From Pseudomonas tumuqii (GTDB lineage Bacteria > Pseudomonadota > Gammaproteobacteria > Pseudomonadales > Pseudomonadaceae): a DNA stretch of 64,000 nucleotides. The translations under genes were made by a program, and so were the position numbers. Positions 19,617 through 29,581 of the stretch are shown here, one piece after another. Below the pieces are notes generated by a model that made no database searches, had not been told where the DNA came from, and worked only from the letters and a program-made list of their open reading frames with translations. Every line of letters starts with the position of its first letter. Positions within the stretch are counted from its first letter, which is position 1. The stretch is taken from positions 558,001 through 622,000 of the forward strand of contig NZ_JAAOJA010000001.1 of the NCBI RefSeq assembly GCF_013184545.1, in the 5' to 3' direction.

Positions 19617-19645
19617 TTGTCAAAGTAAGCACTATTCAGTAAGAT
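19617..19645 (+). promoter_or_regulatory. Promoter for rplM-rpsI
   Basis: TTGTCA (19617-19622) and TAAGAT (19640-19645) are separated by 17 bp, which fits a sigma70 promoter. Transcription would begin near 19652 and leave a short leader before rplM. No clear ribosomal-protein binding hairpin was identified in that leader by eye. Confidence 0.6.
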
Positions 19646-19687
19646 CCGCCGTCTTATTTATCAGGGCGGCCCCTGAGGCTATAAAGA

Positions 19688-20116
19688 ATGAAAACTTTTA
19701 CTGCTAAACCGGAAACAGTAAAGCGCGACTGGTTCGTCGTCGACGCTGCGGGTCAGACACTGGGTCGTCTGGCTACCGAAATCGCCAGCCGTCTGCGTGG
19801 CAAGCACAAACCTGAATACACTCCGCACGTAGATACCGGCGATTACATCGTCGTGATCAACGCTGAGCAGGTCCGTGTGACTGGTGCCAAGACCACCGAC
19901 AAGATGTACTACTCTCACTCCGGTTTTCCGGGCGGCATCAAGTCGATCAGCTTTGAAAAACTGATCGCCAAGGCGCCAGAACGTGTGATCGAGACCGCGG
20001 TCAAAGGCATGCTGCCGAAGAACCCGCTGGGTCGCGACATGTACCGTAAGCTGAAAGTGTACGCGGGCGCTGCTCACCCTCACACTGCTCAGCAGCCCCA
20101 AGAACTGAAGATTTAA
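19688..20116 (+). CDS. rplM: 50S ribosomal protein L13
   Basis: L13 is an early-assembly protein of the large ribosomal subunit. The 142-residue protein has the expected segments: [39 protein letters not shown], and [19 protein letters not shown] near the C-terminus. rpsI begins 14 bp later in the same transcript, the usual bacterial pairing. Confidence 0.98.
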   Translation: MKTFTAKPETVKRDWFVVDAAGQTLGRLATEIASRLRGKHKPEYTPHVDTGDYIVVINAEQVRVTGAKTTDKMYYSHSGFPGGIKSISFEKLIAKAPERVIETAVKGMLPKNPLGRDMYRKLKVYAGAAHPHTAQQPQELKI

Positions 20117-20130
20117 CGGAATAGTTCATT

Positions 20131-20523
20131 ATGTCGGCGACTCAAAATTACGGCACTGGCCGTCGCAAGACTGCAACCGCTCGCGTTTTCATGCGTGCCG
20201 GTACTGGCAAGATCTCCATCAACAACCGTACTCTCGACGGCTTCTTCGGTCGCGAAACTGCCCGCATGGTAGTTCGTCAGCCGCTGGAACTGGTTGAGAT
20301 GACCGAGAAGTTCGATATCTACGTCACCGTTATCGGTGGCGGCGTGAGTGGCCAGGCTGGCGCAATCCGCCACGGCATCACTCGTGCACTGATGGACTAC
20401 GACGAATCGCTGCGTCCTGCTCTGCGCAAGGCTGGCTTCGTGACTCGTGATGCTCGTGAAGTTGAGCGTAAGAAGGTTGGTCTGCGTAAAGCGCGTAAGC
20501 GTCCGCAGTATTCCAAGCGTTAA
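20131..20523 (+). CDS. rpsI: 30S ribosomal protein S9
   Basis: S9 lies in the head of the 30S subunit, with its C-terminal tail reaching the P-site tRNA. The 130-residue protein shows [33 protein letters not shown] and the basic tail [11 protein letters not shown] ending in Lys-Arg, as required for tRNA contact. It is the second gene of the rplM-rpsI operon and is followed by a terminator. Confidence 0.98.
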   Translation: MSATQNYGTGRRKTATARVFMRAGTGKISINNRTLDGFFGRETARMVVRQPLELVEMTEKFDIYVTVIGGGVSGQAGAIRHGITRALMDYDESLRPALRKAGFVTRDAREVERKKVGLRKARKRPQYSKR

Positions 20524-20543
20524 TTCGCTTCTTGCGTTCAAAA

Positions 20544-20579
20544 GCGCCCGGTTTCCTTTTGGAACTGGGCGTTTTTTTT
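20544..20579 (+). terminator. Terminator after rpsI
   Basis: CGCCCGGTTTCC pairs with GGAACTGGGCG, with one bulge or mismatch, around TTTT. Eight T follow the stem. Confidence 0.9.
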
Positions 20580-20655
20580 GGCTGACTGGTTACTCTGCGA
20601 CATCATGCCGCAGCCGTGCGCGCCGCGCCCTGCAAGGGGTTGAGCTGTTTCCTGT

Positions 20656-20669
20656 AAGGTAATTACCTT
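20656..20669. promoter_or_regulatory. Perfect 14-bp palindrome upstream of petABC
   Basis: AAGGTAATTACCTT lies about 108 bp before petA, in the 197-bp gap after the rpsI terminator. It has the size of a dimeric regulator site. No matching regulator could be named from the sequence. Confidence 0.45.
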
Positions 20670-20776
20670 GTCATAAAAGGGGCTTTTCTTTACCATTTGG
20701 CGGATTTTTTGCGCGACTCGATTTTTACCTAGTAGAGGCCTGACAACAGGCCACAAAGCTGATGGGAGACGACTGA

Positions 20777-21370
20777 ATGAGCAATGACGGCGTGAATGCA
20801 GGCCGGCGTCGCTTCTTGGTGGCGGCCACCTCTGTGGTGGGTGCTGCTGGAGCGGTGGGTGCCGCGGTCCCGTTCGTGGGGTCATGGTTCCCGAGCGCTA
20901 AGGCGAAAGCTGCCGGTGCACCTGTGAAGGTGAACGTTGGCAAGATCGAGCCTGGCCAGCAAATGGTTGCCGAGTGGCGGGGGCAACCGGTGTTTATCGT
21001 GCGCCGTACCGAGGAAATTCTCAGCAACCTGATAAAGCTCGAGCCGAAACTGGCCGATATCGAATCTCAGGCATCTGAACAGCCGAGCTATGTCGATCCG
21101 AAAACCCGTTCGATCAAGCCGGAGCTGTTGCTGCTGGTCGGGTTGTGCACGCACCTGGGTTGCGCACCGTCCTTCCGTCCGGAAGTGGCGCCTGCCGATC
21201 TCGGTGGCGAGTGGGTCGGGGGGTATTTCTGCCCTTGCCACGGTTCCCGCTATGACCTCGCTGGCCGGGTCTACAAAGCGCAGCCTGCGCCCTTGAACCT
21301 GCCGGTGCCACCGCACACGTACGAGTCGGATGATGTGATCATCATCGGTGTGGATCAGGAGCAAGCATGA
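20777..21370 (+). CDS. petA: Ubiquinol-cytochrome c reductase Rieske iron-sulfur subunit
   Basis: This subunit of the cytochrome bc1 complex passes electrons from ubiquinol to cytochrome c1. The 197-residue protein has a twin-arginine signal/anchor (RRRFLVAATSVVGAAGAVG). It also has the two Rieske cluster boxes CTHLGC and CPCHGS, with the two Cys and two His ligands. The stop codon overlaps the petB start (ATGA), so translation is coupled with petB and petC. Confidence 0.97.
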   Translation: MSNDGVNAGRRRFLVAATSVVGAAGAVGAAVPFVGSWFPSAKAKAAGAPVKVNVGKIEPGQQMVAEWRGQPVFIVRRTEEILSNLIKLEPKLADIESQASEQPSYVDPKTRSIKPELLLLVGLCTHLGCAPSFRPEVAPADLGGEWVGGYFCPCHGSRYDLAGRVYKAQPAPLNLPVPPHTYESDDVIIIGVDQEQA

Positions 21371-22581
21371 TGAGCAAGTTCATGGAATGGGTGGATGCGC
21401 GCTTCCCGGCGACCAAGATGTGGGAAGACCATCTGAGCAAGTATTACGCACCGAAGAACTTCAACTTCTTCTACTTTTTCGGCTCCCTGGCGTTGCTGGT
21501 TCTGGTCAACCAGATCGTTACCGGGGTCTGGCTGACCATGAGCTACAACCCGTCGGCCGAAGAGGCGTTCGCCTCGGTCGAGTACATCATGCGCGACGTC
21601 GAGTATGGCTGGATCCTGCGCTACCTGCACTCCACCGGTGCTTCGGCGTTTTTCGTGGTGGTCTACCTGCACATGTTCCGCGGGCTGCTCTACGGCTCCT
21701 ACCAGAAGCCGCGCGAGCTGGTGTGGATCTTCGGCATGCTGATCTACCTGATGCTGATGGCTGAAGCCTTCATGGGCTATTTGCTGCCATGGGGACAGAT
21801 GTCCTACTGGGGCGCCCAGGTGATCATCTCGCTGTTCGGTGCCATTCCGGTGATCGGTGCCGATCTGACGCAGTGGATTCGTGGCGACTACCTGATTTCC
21901 GGGATCACCCTGAACCGCTTCTTCGCCCTGCATGTGGTTGCACTGCCGATCGTGATTCTCGGTCTGGTTGTCCTGCACATCCTGGCGCTGCATGAAGTCG
22001 GCTCGAACAACCCTGACGGCGTCGAGATCAAGAAGAAGAAGGATGCGAACGGCATTCCGCTGGATGGTATTCCTTTCCATCCGTACTACACCGTGAAAGA
22101 CATTGTCGGAGTAGTGGTGTTCCTGTTCATCTTCTGCTTCGTGGTGTTCTTCTTCCCGGAAATGGGCGGTTACTTCCTCGAGAAACCCAACTTCGAAGTC
22201 GCCAACCCGTTCAAGACTCCTGCGCATATCGCGCCGGTGTGGTACTTCACCCCGTTCTACGCGATCTTGCGGGCGATTCCGGACAAGCTCATGGGCGTCA
22301 TCGCCATGGGGGCGGCCATCGCTATCCTGTTCGTGCTGCCCTGGCTGGACCGCAGTCCGGTCAAGTCGATGCGCTACAAGGGCTGGCTGAGCAAGATATG
22401 GCTGCTGGTATTCTGCGTGTCCTTCGTCATCCTGGGTGTGCTGGGTGTGCTGGCGCCGACACCGGGTCGCACGCTGTTGGCGCAGGTATGTACCTTCCTG
22501 TACTTCGCGTATTTCATCCTGATGCCGTTCTACACCAGGATGGAAAAAACCAAACCGGTTCCGGAAAGGGTGACTGGCTGA
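21367..22581 (+). CDS. petB: Cytochrome b of the bc1 complex
   Basis: The 404-residue membrane protein carries the two b hemes and the quinol oxidation and quinone reduction sites. Many hydrophobic helices are visible. The heme-ligand histidines lie in LRYLHSTGASAFF with VYLHMFRGLLYGSY, and in LHVVALPIVILGLVVLHI. The Qo-site motif reads PVWY, where many bc1 complexes have PEWY. Two adjacent in-frame ATGs (21367 and 21370) are both possible starts. Its TGA overlaps the petC ATG by one base. Confidence 0.97.
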   Translation: MMSKFMEWVDARFPATKMWEDHLSKYYAPKNFNFFYFFGSLALLVLVNQIVTGVWLTMSYNPSAEEAFASVEYIMRDVEYGWILRYLHSTGASAFFVVVYLHMFRGLLYGSYQKPRELVWIFGMLIYLMLMAEAFMGYLLPWGQMSYWGAQVIISLFGAIPVIGADLTQWIRGDYLISGITLNRFFALHVVALPIVILGLVVLHILALHEVGSNNPDGVEIKKKKDANGIPLDGIPFHPYYTVKDIVGVVVFLFIFCFVVFFFPEMGGYFLEKPNFEVANPFKTPAHIAPVWYFTPFYAILRAIPDKLMGVIAMGAAIAILFVLPWLDRSPVKSMRYKGWLSKIWLLVFCVSFVILGVLGVLAPTPGRTLLAQVCTFLYFAYFILMPFYTRMEKTKPVPERVTG

Positions 22582-23363
22582 TGAAAAAGTATTTTGCAGC
22601 ACTGATTATCGCGCTTCTGCCGGGCCTGACGTTTGCCGCAGCTGCTCTTGAGTATCCGTTGGACAAGGTCGAGATTGATCTGACCGACAAGGCCGGTATG
22701 CAGGATGGCGCGCGCACGTTCGCCAACTATTGCATGGGTTGCCATAGCGCCCAGTTCCAGCGCTATGAGCGGGTGGCCAACGACCTGGGGATTCCGCATG
22801 AAATAATGCTGGATAACCTGGTGTTCAACGATGCCAAGATCGGCGAGCACATGAAGATCGGCATGAAGCCCGAGGACGCCAAGGTCTGGTTCGGGGCAGC
22901 GCCTCCGGACCTGACGCTGGTCGCTCGTGTGCGTGGCACCGACTGGCTGTATACCTACCTGCGTACGTTCTACGATGATCCGAGCCGTCCGCTGGGCGCC
23001 AACAACAAGGTGTTCCCGAACGTCGGTATGCCGAACGTGCTGGTCGCCCTGCAAGGGCGTCAGTACATCGGTTGCAAGCAGGTTCAGGTGCTCGAGGAGG
23101 GCAAGAAGCAGTTCGACCCGCTGACCGGTACGCCAATTACGCATGAGGCCTGCGATCAGTTGGCCATCGAGCCGAAAAGCGGTGCCCTGAGCGAAGAGGA
23201 GTTCGACACCAAGATCAAGAATCTGGTGACCTTCCTGGCTTATTCGGCCAATCCGGTGAAGCTGGAAAGTCAGCGTGTCGGCGCCTACGTGCTGCTGTAT
23301 CTGGCCTTCTTCTTCGTCTTCGCCTACCTGCTCAAGCGTGAGTACTGGAAGGACGTGCATTAA
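22581..23363 (+). CDS. petC: Cytochrome c1 of the bc1 complex
   Basis: The 260-residue protein has an N-terminal signal peptide (MKKYFAALIIALLPGLTFAA) and one c-type heme site, CMGCH near residues 51-55. The candidate Met ligand lies in VGMPNVL. A C-terminal membrane anchor (VGAYVLLYLAFFFVFAYLL) is followed by a basic end. It receives electrons from the Rieske protein and passes them to soluble cytochromes. A longer in-frame reading from 22239 lies inside petB and is not real. Confidence 0.96.
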   Translation: MKKYFAALIIALLPGLTFAAAALEYPLDKVEIDLTDKAGMQDGARTFANYCMGCHSAQFQRYERVANDLGIPHEIMLDNLVFNDAKIGEHMKIGMKPEDAKVWFGAAPPDLTLVARVRGTDWLYTYLRTFYDDPSRPLGANNKVFPNVGMPNVLVALQGRQYIGCKQVQVLEEGKKQFDPLTGTPITHEACDQLAIEPKSGALSEEEFDTKIKNLVTFLAYSANPVKLESQRVGAYVLLYLAFFFVFAYLLKREYWKDVH

Positions 23364-23386
23364 TCGTTTGTCGCTGCAATGTTGTC

Positions 23387-23416
23387 CTGCGCGCCCCTTT
23401 GGGCGCGCAGTCTTTT
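23387..23416 (+). terminator. Terminator after petC
   Basis: CTGCGCGCCC and GGGCGCGCAG form a perfect 10-bp stem with a 4-base loop, followed by TCTTTT. It separates petABC from sspAB. Confidence 0.85.
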
Positions 23417-23452
23417 CTGCTCCAATAACCTAAATAAGCGAGGAGGACCGCC

Positions 23453-24070
23453 ATGGGCGTGACCAACCGGTTAGCCTGCTACTCCGACCCCGCCGACCAC
23501 TATTCCCACCGTGTACGCATCGTGCTCGCCGAGAAGGGTGTCAGCGCCGAGATCATCACTGTCGAAAAGGGCCGTTATCCGGCAAGGCTGCTGGAGGTTA
23601 ACCCCTATGCCAGCTTGCCGACCCTGGTCGACCGTGATTTGGCGTTGTACGAGTCGACTGTGGTGATGGAATATCTGGATGAGCGTTATCCGCATCCGCC
23701 ATTGTTGCCGGTTTATCCGGTGGCGCGGGCCAATAGCCGCCTGCTGATTCATCGTATTCAGCGCGATTGGTGTGCTCAGGTCGATCTGATCCTGGACTCG
23801 CGCAGCAAGGAGCCGGCTCGCGTGCAGGCGCGCAAAGAACTGCGCGAGAGCCTCACCGGTGTTTCGCCGCTGTTCGCCGACAAGCCGTACTTTCTCAGCG
23901 ACGAGTTGAGTCTGGTGGATTGTTGCTTGCTGCCGCTGCTCTGGCGCCTGCCGGTGCTGGACATCGAGTTGGCCAAGCCGGCCAAGCCGTTGCTCGATTA
24001 CATGGATCGTCAGTTTGCTCGTGAGGCCTTTCAGGTCAGTCTTTCCCCCGTTGAGCGCGATATGCGCTGA
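23453..24070 (+). CDS. sspA: Stringent starvation protein A
   Basis: SspA is a GST-fold protein without GST activity that binds RNA polymerase and changes transcription in stationary phase and virulence. The 205-residue protein begins with the thioredoxin-like domain ([19 protein letters not shown]) and contains [20 protein letters not shown] and [17 protein letters not shown]. The proline- and tyrosine-containing surface loop resembles the SspA-specific patch. sspB follows 16 bp later in the same operon. Confidence 0.95.
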   Translation: MGVTNRLACYSDPADHYSHRVRIVLAEKGVSAEIITVEKGRYPARLLEVNPYASLPTLVDRDLALYESTVVMEYLDERYPHPPLLPVYPVARANSRLLIHRIQRDWCAQVDLILDSRSKEPARVQARKELRESLTGVSPLFADKPYFLSDELSLVDCCLLPLLWRLPVLDIELAKPAKPLLDYMDRQFAREAFQVSLSPVERDMR

Positions 24071-24086
24071 AGCTGAGGAGGCTTTG

Positions 24087-24503
24087 ATGAACTCCAGTCG
24101 TCCTTACCTGGTTCGTGCGCTTTACGAGTGGATCGTCGACAACGACTGTACTCCGCATTTGTTGGTCAATGCCGAGTTTGCCGGTGTGCAAGTGCCGCCA
24201 GGCTTCGCCAGTGATGGACAGATCGTGCTTAACGTCTCGCCCAGTGCGGTGCGTCATCTGCACATGGATAACGATGCGGTGAGCTTCGAGGGCCGCTTCG
24301 GCGGAACGCCATACAGCCTGTATGTCCCGACTGCGGCCATACTGGCAATTTATGCGCGGGAGAATGGCCAGGGCATGGTCTTCGATCTGGAGCCGCCGGT
24401 GCCGGATGATGATGAAGACAGCGACGGTCCCGATGATCAGGGGCCGCCAGATGGCGAGCCGCCGCGTCCCAGTGGGCGGCCCAGTCTGAAGGTGGTCAAG
24501 TGA
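24087..24503 (+). CDS. sspB: ClpXP adaptor SspB
   Basis: SspB delivers ssrA-tagged proteins to ClpXP. The 138-residue protein has the conserved N-terminal peptide-binding domain (RPYLVRALYEWIVDNDCTPHLLV), an acidic flexible linker (DDDEDSDGPDDQG) and a C-terminal ClpX-binding tail ending PSLKVVK. The ATG at 24087 follows GAGGAG; an upstream in-frame start at 24015 lies inside sspA. Confidence 0.95.
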   Translation: MNSSRPYLVRALYEWIVDNDCTPHLLVNAEFAGVQVPPGFASDGQIVLNVSPSAVRHLHMDNDAVSFEGRFGGTPYSLYVPTAAILAIYARENGQGMVFDLEPPVPDDDEDSDGPDDQGPPDGEPPRPSGRPSLKVVK

Positions 24504-24540
24504 TGCCCAGCCTCAGGCTGCAAGCCATAAGCTTCAAGTA

Positions 24541-24575
24541 AAAAAAACAGGGCGCCATGGGCGCCCTGTTTTTTT
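24541..24575. terminator. Bidirectional terminator between sspB and dolP-like gene
   Basis: CAGGGCGCC and GGCGCCCTG are separated by ATG, with seven A before and seven T after. Outer arms CTCAGGCTGC (24513) and GCAGCCTGAG (24591) can extend the structure. It serves both convergent genes. Confidence 0.93.
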
Positions 24576-24606
24576 ACTTGAGTTTTGCTCGCAGCCTGAG
24601 CTGCCT

Positions 24607-25760
<1,154 letters not shown>

Positions 25761-26135
25761 TCAGGTGTCAAAGGCGTTTTGAATCCAGTTCAGCCGGGGA
25801 GTCGAGTTGCCTTCGGCGTTTATGGCAATCACGTCGAACCGGCAGGGGTGTTTGGCCCAGCGCGATTCCTGCTGCAGAAAATGCATGGCGGCTCTCGTGA
25901 GCTTTTCGCGCTTGCGCGCGTCGACGCTCTCCACGGCGCCGCCCCAGGCGGAATGTCGGCGGTAGCGGACTTCGACGAATACTACTGTATCGACGTCGAG
26001 CATGACCAGATCAAGCTCGCCGCGGCGGCAGCTCCAGTTCTGCGCCAGGAGCTTCAGACCGTGTTGCTGCAGATGCAGGCGGGCCAGCTCCTCGGCCGTC
26101 TTGCCGCTGGTTTGCGTGCTGCTGTGGTCGATCAA
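25761..26135 (-). CDS. yraN: YraN family endonuclease-like protein
   Basis: The 124-residue protein is a UPF0102/YraN member with a restriction-endonuclease-like fold. It shows GKTAEELARLHLQQHG, NWSCRRGELDLVMLD and VFVEVRYRR, which give the Glu...Asp...Glu-x-Lys/Arg-type site; the physiological role is uncertain. The likely start is the TTG at 26135, which overlaps the lpoA stop (TTGA). Longer in-frame readings extend into lpoA and lose family similarity. It lies between lpoA and the SIS gene in one operon. Confidence 0.85.
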   Translation of the reverse strand: MIDHSSTQTSGKTAEELARLHLQQHGLKLLAQNWSCRRGELDLVMLDVDTVVFVEVRYRRHSAWGGAVESVDARKREKLTRAAMHFLQQESRWAKHPCRFDVIAINAEGNSTPRLNWIQNAFDT

Positions 26136-27943
26136 TTGAGGCTGTCTGGCAGGCGCTCGACGCGACCGTCGCGGAACTCGGCCCAGGGCAGTTGGCGCTC
26201 GATGCGCTGTGCCGGGTTGAGGCTGAGGCTTCCGGACAGGCCGTCGATGCGGGTCTCCGGTAGGGCCTTGAGCTGGCTCAGGCGCGCTGCCAGCAGGTAG
26301 GCGTCGGCGCCCATGGCATAGAGCCGGCCAAGGCTGCCGCCGGCTTGCGGCCACTGGTTTTCGACCTGCAGGCGTACCGGGTCGTTGACGTTCAGCAGCC
26401 AGGGTGTCTCACAAAAGCGGATGCCGTTCAGGTCTTGGTACTGCGCATCGCTGTGGTTGCCGGTAAACAGGTGCGAAGTGGCGTAGACCGGCACGTCGCC
26501 AGCGTACTGGAAGGCCAGGGTCGGTTTGATCTGTTGGGCTTGCTGCGGGGTGGCCGCCAGGAAGATGAAGTCGATGTCCTGGCGCCGAGCCGGCTGTGCG
26601 GCCACCGCAACGCCCAGGGTGTTCTTCAGGCGCTTGGTGCGTGCTTCGCTTTCGCGCAATTGGAACAGTTCGGCGATCTGCCGGGCCAGTTCAACCGGTT
26701 GGTCGACATGTTCGGCGGCAATCAGGGTGCCGCCCTGGGCTTGCCAGCTCTGGCGGAAGGCATCGAGTACCCGGTCGCCCCAGTCACCGCGGGGCACCAG
26801 GGCGGCTGCCCGGCGCATGCCGTCGGCCCAGGCCCGGCGTGCTGCTTCGCGCGCTTCGTCTTCGGCGGCGAGGCCGAACTGGAACAGCTGCGCCGGGCCC
26901 TCCTGGCCTGGGTCGCTGTAGTTCAGGGCCAGGGTGGTGATGGGTAATTGCTCGCGATTGCCGAGTTGCTTGACCAGTGGTTTTTCCAGTGGGCCGATAA
27001 CCAGTTGTACGCCGGCAGCCTGGGCCTGTCGGTAGAACTCATCCAGCGAACTCAGGCGTGAGCTGTCATAGAACTGGATGTTGGGAGGGTTCTGTCCGGC
27101 CTGCTGGGCCTGATAGTGGGCCGAGAGGAAACCGTCGCGCAAGGCACGCGCTACGGCTGCAAGCGGGCCTTCTTGGGGTAGCAGTAGGGCGATTTCCTGC
27201 ATGGGTTGGCTGGACAGTTCTTGCAGTTTGCTCAGCGCTGGCGGCAATTGCAGGGCGGCCGGATGCTGGGGGTGTTGTGCCAGCCAGTCATCGATGGCTG
27301 TTTGCTGCTGTTGCAGGGTGCCAGGGGTCTTGGCCGCCAGAGCCAGGCTCAGCCAGCCAGCCAGGTCGGTGGCGTCGCTGCTTTGCAGTTGTTCGCTGGG
27401 CAGGCTGGAGACCAGGTCCCAGATGCTGTCGTGGTTGCGTTTGGCTGCTGCGCCGCTGAGCAGTGGCGCGATGTAAACGCGTTCGCGAGCGGCTGCAAGG
27501 ATCTGTTCATCGGCTTGCAGGGCGCTGGCGCGCGCCAGTTGGGTGCGCACTTGTTGCTCGATCGGCAGCTCTGCCAAGCGCTCCAGGCTCGGATGGCTGA
27601 GCGCTTTCAGGGCGGCTTTGGGTTTTTCGCGCGCCAGTGCCAGTTCGGCGGCCAGGGTGCTGGCGTAGATCTGCTGGGCAGGCTTCAGGCTGTTGAGTTG
27701 CACCTGCTCGAGGATGCTGTCGGCGCGCGCGATACTTTTCTGTTGGTAAGCCAGGTCTGCGGCCGCCAGACGCAGCAGGGCGGCCTGTTCGGGCTTGCTC
27801 TCGGCGGCCTGCTGCAGCAGTTGCTCGATGCTGGCCTGAGGGGTGCGCGGCAGCTCTCCCAGGGTGGATGAGGGCTGGCTGGCGCAGGCGCTAAGCAGCG
27901 CTGCAAAGCAGAGGGCGAGAAGTGGGCGCAGGCAGGCGATCAT
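26132..27943 (-). CDS. lpoA: Penicillin-binding protein activator LpoA (YraM)
   Basis: LpoA is an outer-membrane lipoprotein that reaches through the periplasm to stimulate the class A PBP1a. The 603-residue protein has a lipobox (ALLSAC, Cys about 20) and an alpha-helical TPR-like N-terminal half rich in Ala, Gln and Leu. A C-terminal periplasmic-binding-protein-like domain (QEIALLLPQEGPLAAVARAL onward) follows. It starts the minus-strand operon and is divergent from rsmI. Confidence 0.92.
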   Translation of the reverse strand: MIACLRPLLALCFAALLSACASQPSSTLGELPRTPQASIEQLLQQAAESKPEQAALLRLAAADLAYQQKSIARADSILEQVQLNSLKPAQQIYASTLAAELALAREKPKAALKALSHPSLERLAELPIEQQVRTQLARASALQADEQILAAARERVYIAPLLSGAAAKRNHDSIWDLVSSLPSEQLQSSDATDLAGWLSLALAAKTPGTLQQQQTAIDDWLAQHPQHPAALQLPPALSKLQELSSQPMQEIALLLPQEGPLAAVARALRDGFLSAHYQAQQAGQNPPNIQFYDSSRLSSLDEFYRQAQAAGVQLVIGPLEKPLVKQLGNREQLPITTLALNYSDPGQEGPAQLFQFGLAAEDEAREAARRAWADGMRRAAALVPRGDWGDRVLDAFRQSWQAQGGTLIAAEHVDQPVELARQIAELFQLRESEARTKRLKNTLGVAVAAQPARRQDIDFIFLAATPQQAQQIKPTLAFQYAGDVPVYATSHLFTGNHSDAQYQDLNGIRFCETPWLLNVNDPVRLQVENQWPQAGGSLGRLYAMGADAYLLAARLSQLKALPETRIDGLSGSLSLNPAQRIERQLPWAEFRDGRVERLPDSLN

Positions 27944-28028
27944 GTAAGCGTTCCTGATACTTGATCAAATGAACGGCGAATTGTACCCAAGGCCTGGCCC
28001 TGGCGCGATGTCGATGGCGTGAAACGGG

Positions 28029-28034
28029 CTACAA
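28029..28034 (+). promoter_or_regulatory. Probable -10 element for rsmI
   Basis: TACAAT in GGGCTACAATGCGC is a near-consensus -10, about 33 bp before the GTG start. The -35 region is weak. Its position excludes the earlier in-frame codon at 28019 as the translation start. Confidence 0.55.
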
Positions 28035-28066
28035 TGCGCGCTTTTGCGATTGAAGAGGCTGGTGCT

Positions 28067-28939
28067 GTGACCACTCCCGGTGCATCGAACTCCACTCCTG
28101 GCACCCTTTATGTGGTCGCCACGCCAATTGGCAACCTGGACGACATCAGTGCGCGGGCGCTCAAGGTGCTCGGCGATGTGGCCTTGATTGCCGCCGAGGA
28201 CACCCGTCACTCTGTGCGCCTGATGCAGCATTTCGGGATTGCCACGCCGCTGGCCGCCTGTCACGAACACAATGAGCGCGATCAGGGTGGGCGCTTTCTC
28301 GCGCGGCTGCTGGCAGGCGAGGACGTGGCGTTGATTTCCGATGCCGGTACGCCGTTGATTTCCGATCCGGGCTATCACCTGGTACGCCAGGCGCGTGCTG
28401 CCGGCGTCGCGGTGGTGCCGGTGCCGGGAGCCTGTGCGTTGATTGCGGCACTGTCGGCTGCGGGCTTGCCCTCCGACCGGTTTATTTTCGAGGGTTTTCT
28501 GCCGGCCAAGAGCGCCGGCCGTCGCGCGCGCCTGGAGCAGGTAAAGGAAGAGCCGCGCACGCTGATCTTCTATGAGGCGCCGCACCGCATTCTCGAGTGC
28601 CTGGAAGACATGCAGGCGGTGTTCGGTGATGAGCGCCCGGCACTGCTCGCGCGGGAAATCACCAAGACCTTCGAGACGCTCAAGGGCCTGCCATTGGCCG
28701 AGTTGCGCGCCTGGGTGGCGGCTGACAGCAATCAGCAGCGCGGCGAGTGCGTGGTTCTGGTCGCGGGCTGGCAGGCGCCGGAGGACGAGGCGGCGGTGAG
28801 TGCCGAGGCGCTACGTGTGCTCGAGCTGTTGCTCAAGGAAATGCCACTCAAGCGGGCGGCAGCGTTGGCAGCGGAAATCACTGGGGTGCGCAAGAACTTG
28901 CTCTATCAGGCGGCGCTGGAACGGCAGAAAGATGCTTGA
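28067..28939 (+). CDS. rsmI: 16S rRNA 2'-O-ribose C1402 methyltransferase
   Basis: RsmI uses SAM to methylate the ribose of C1402 in the decoding centre of 16S rRNA. The tetrapyrrole-methylase fold is seen in [37 protein letters not shown] and [20 protein letters not shown] chose the GTG at 28067, with GAAGAGG 8 bases upstream, giving 290 residues; the frame itself is open from 28019. rnpB follows within 45 bp. Confidence 0.93.
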   Translation: MTTPGASNSTPGTLYVVATPIGNLDDISARALKVLGDVALIAAEDTRHSVRLMQHFGIATPLAACHEHNERDQGGRFLARLLAGEDVALISDAGTPLISDPGYHLVRQARAAGVAVVPVPGACALIAALSAAGLPSDRFIFEGFLPAKSAGRRARLEQVKEEPRTLIFYEAPHRILECLEDMQAVFGDERPALLAREITKTFETLKGLPLAELRAWVAADSNQQRGECVVLVAGWQAPEDEAAVSAEALRVLELLLKEMPLKRAAALAAEITGVRKNLLYQAALERQKDA

Positions 28940-28942
28940 GCC

Positions 28943-28971
28943 TTGTTCTATCGGGCGCGTGTCGGTAACCT
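28943..28971 (+). promoter_or_regulatory. Possible rnpB promoter
   Basis: TTGTTC (28943-28948) and TAACCT (28966-28971) are 17 bp apart and would place the first base near the 5' end of the RNase P RNA. The -10 match is modest. Confidence 0.4.
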
Positions 28972-28980
28972 TGGCGGCGG

Positions 28981-29337
28981 AGAGTCGATCGGACAGTCGC
29001 TGCCGTGTTTCGTTCTGCGAAATGCGGGGGAGGAAAGTCCGGGCTCCATAGGGCGGAGTGCCAGGTAACGCCTGGGAGGCGTGAGCCTACGGAAAGTGCC
29101 ACAGAAAATAACCGCCTAAGCGCTTCGGTGCCGGTAAGGGTGAAAAGGTGCGGTAAGAGCGCACCGCGCGGCTGGTAACAGTCCGTGGCTAGGCAAACCC
29201 CACTCGGAGCAAGACCAAATAGGGTTCCATTGGCGTGGCCCGCGCTGGAACCGGGTAGGTTGCTAAAGGCGTGCAGTGATGTACGTCGTAGAGGAATGAC
29301 TGTCCTCGACAGAACCCGGCTTACAGATCGACTCTCC
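28981..29337 (+). ncRNA. rnpB: RNase P catalytic RNA, class A
   Basis: The RNA processes the 5' ends of pre-tRNAs. The P1 helix closes the molecule: AGAGTCGATC at 28981 pairs with GATCGACTCT ending near 29335. Conserved blocks are GAGGAAAGTCCGGGCTCC, ACAGAAAATAACCGCC, GGTAAGGGTGAAAAGGTGCG and the 3' AGAACCCGGCTTACAG, all in the usual class A order. The length of about 356 nt is normal. Short open frames that cross the gene are not coding. Confidence 0.97.
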
Positions 29338-29543
29338 ACCTTTCCTTTCTATCCGCGACACGCTTACTCCTCGCTTTTCTAAGACCGAAAAAATCTTACT
29401 CTTAACAAATCACTTTAAGTTAGAAGTGCAGCTTGCTGTACGCGCTCAATTTGCCTTGCGAAACTCCGTGCAATGCTCTGCTCTTACTCCGCTTAAGTTT
29501 GCTAAATCGCCGTTCTGTAAGGGTTTTTCCCTCCAGGCGCGCC
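29338..29543. other. AT-rich intergenic stretch between rnpB and the mra promoter
   Basis: The 206 bp after rnpB are less GC-rich than their surroundings and have no convincing reading frame. A small GGG/CCC hairpin around TTTT (about 29519-29533) may help end the rnpB transcript. No other feature was identified. Confidence 0.4.
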
Positions 29544-29573
29544 TTGACGGTGGGGTGTGGGCGTTCCTATAGT
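29544..29573 (+). promoter_or_regulatory. Pmra-type promoter of the dcw cluster
   Basis: TTGACG (29544-29549) and TATAGT (29568-29573), 18 bp apart, make one of the best sigma70-type promoters in the window. Transcription would begin near 29580, just inside the GTGG repeat array, so a repressor bound there would block it. Confidence 0.8.
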
Positions 29574-29581
29574 GTGCACAG

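Noticed and set aside
28878-29382. Short open frames across the RNase P RNA gene
   Set aside because: The region has the full set of rnpB conserved blocks and closing P1 helix, so it is an RNA gene, not coding.
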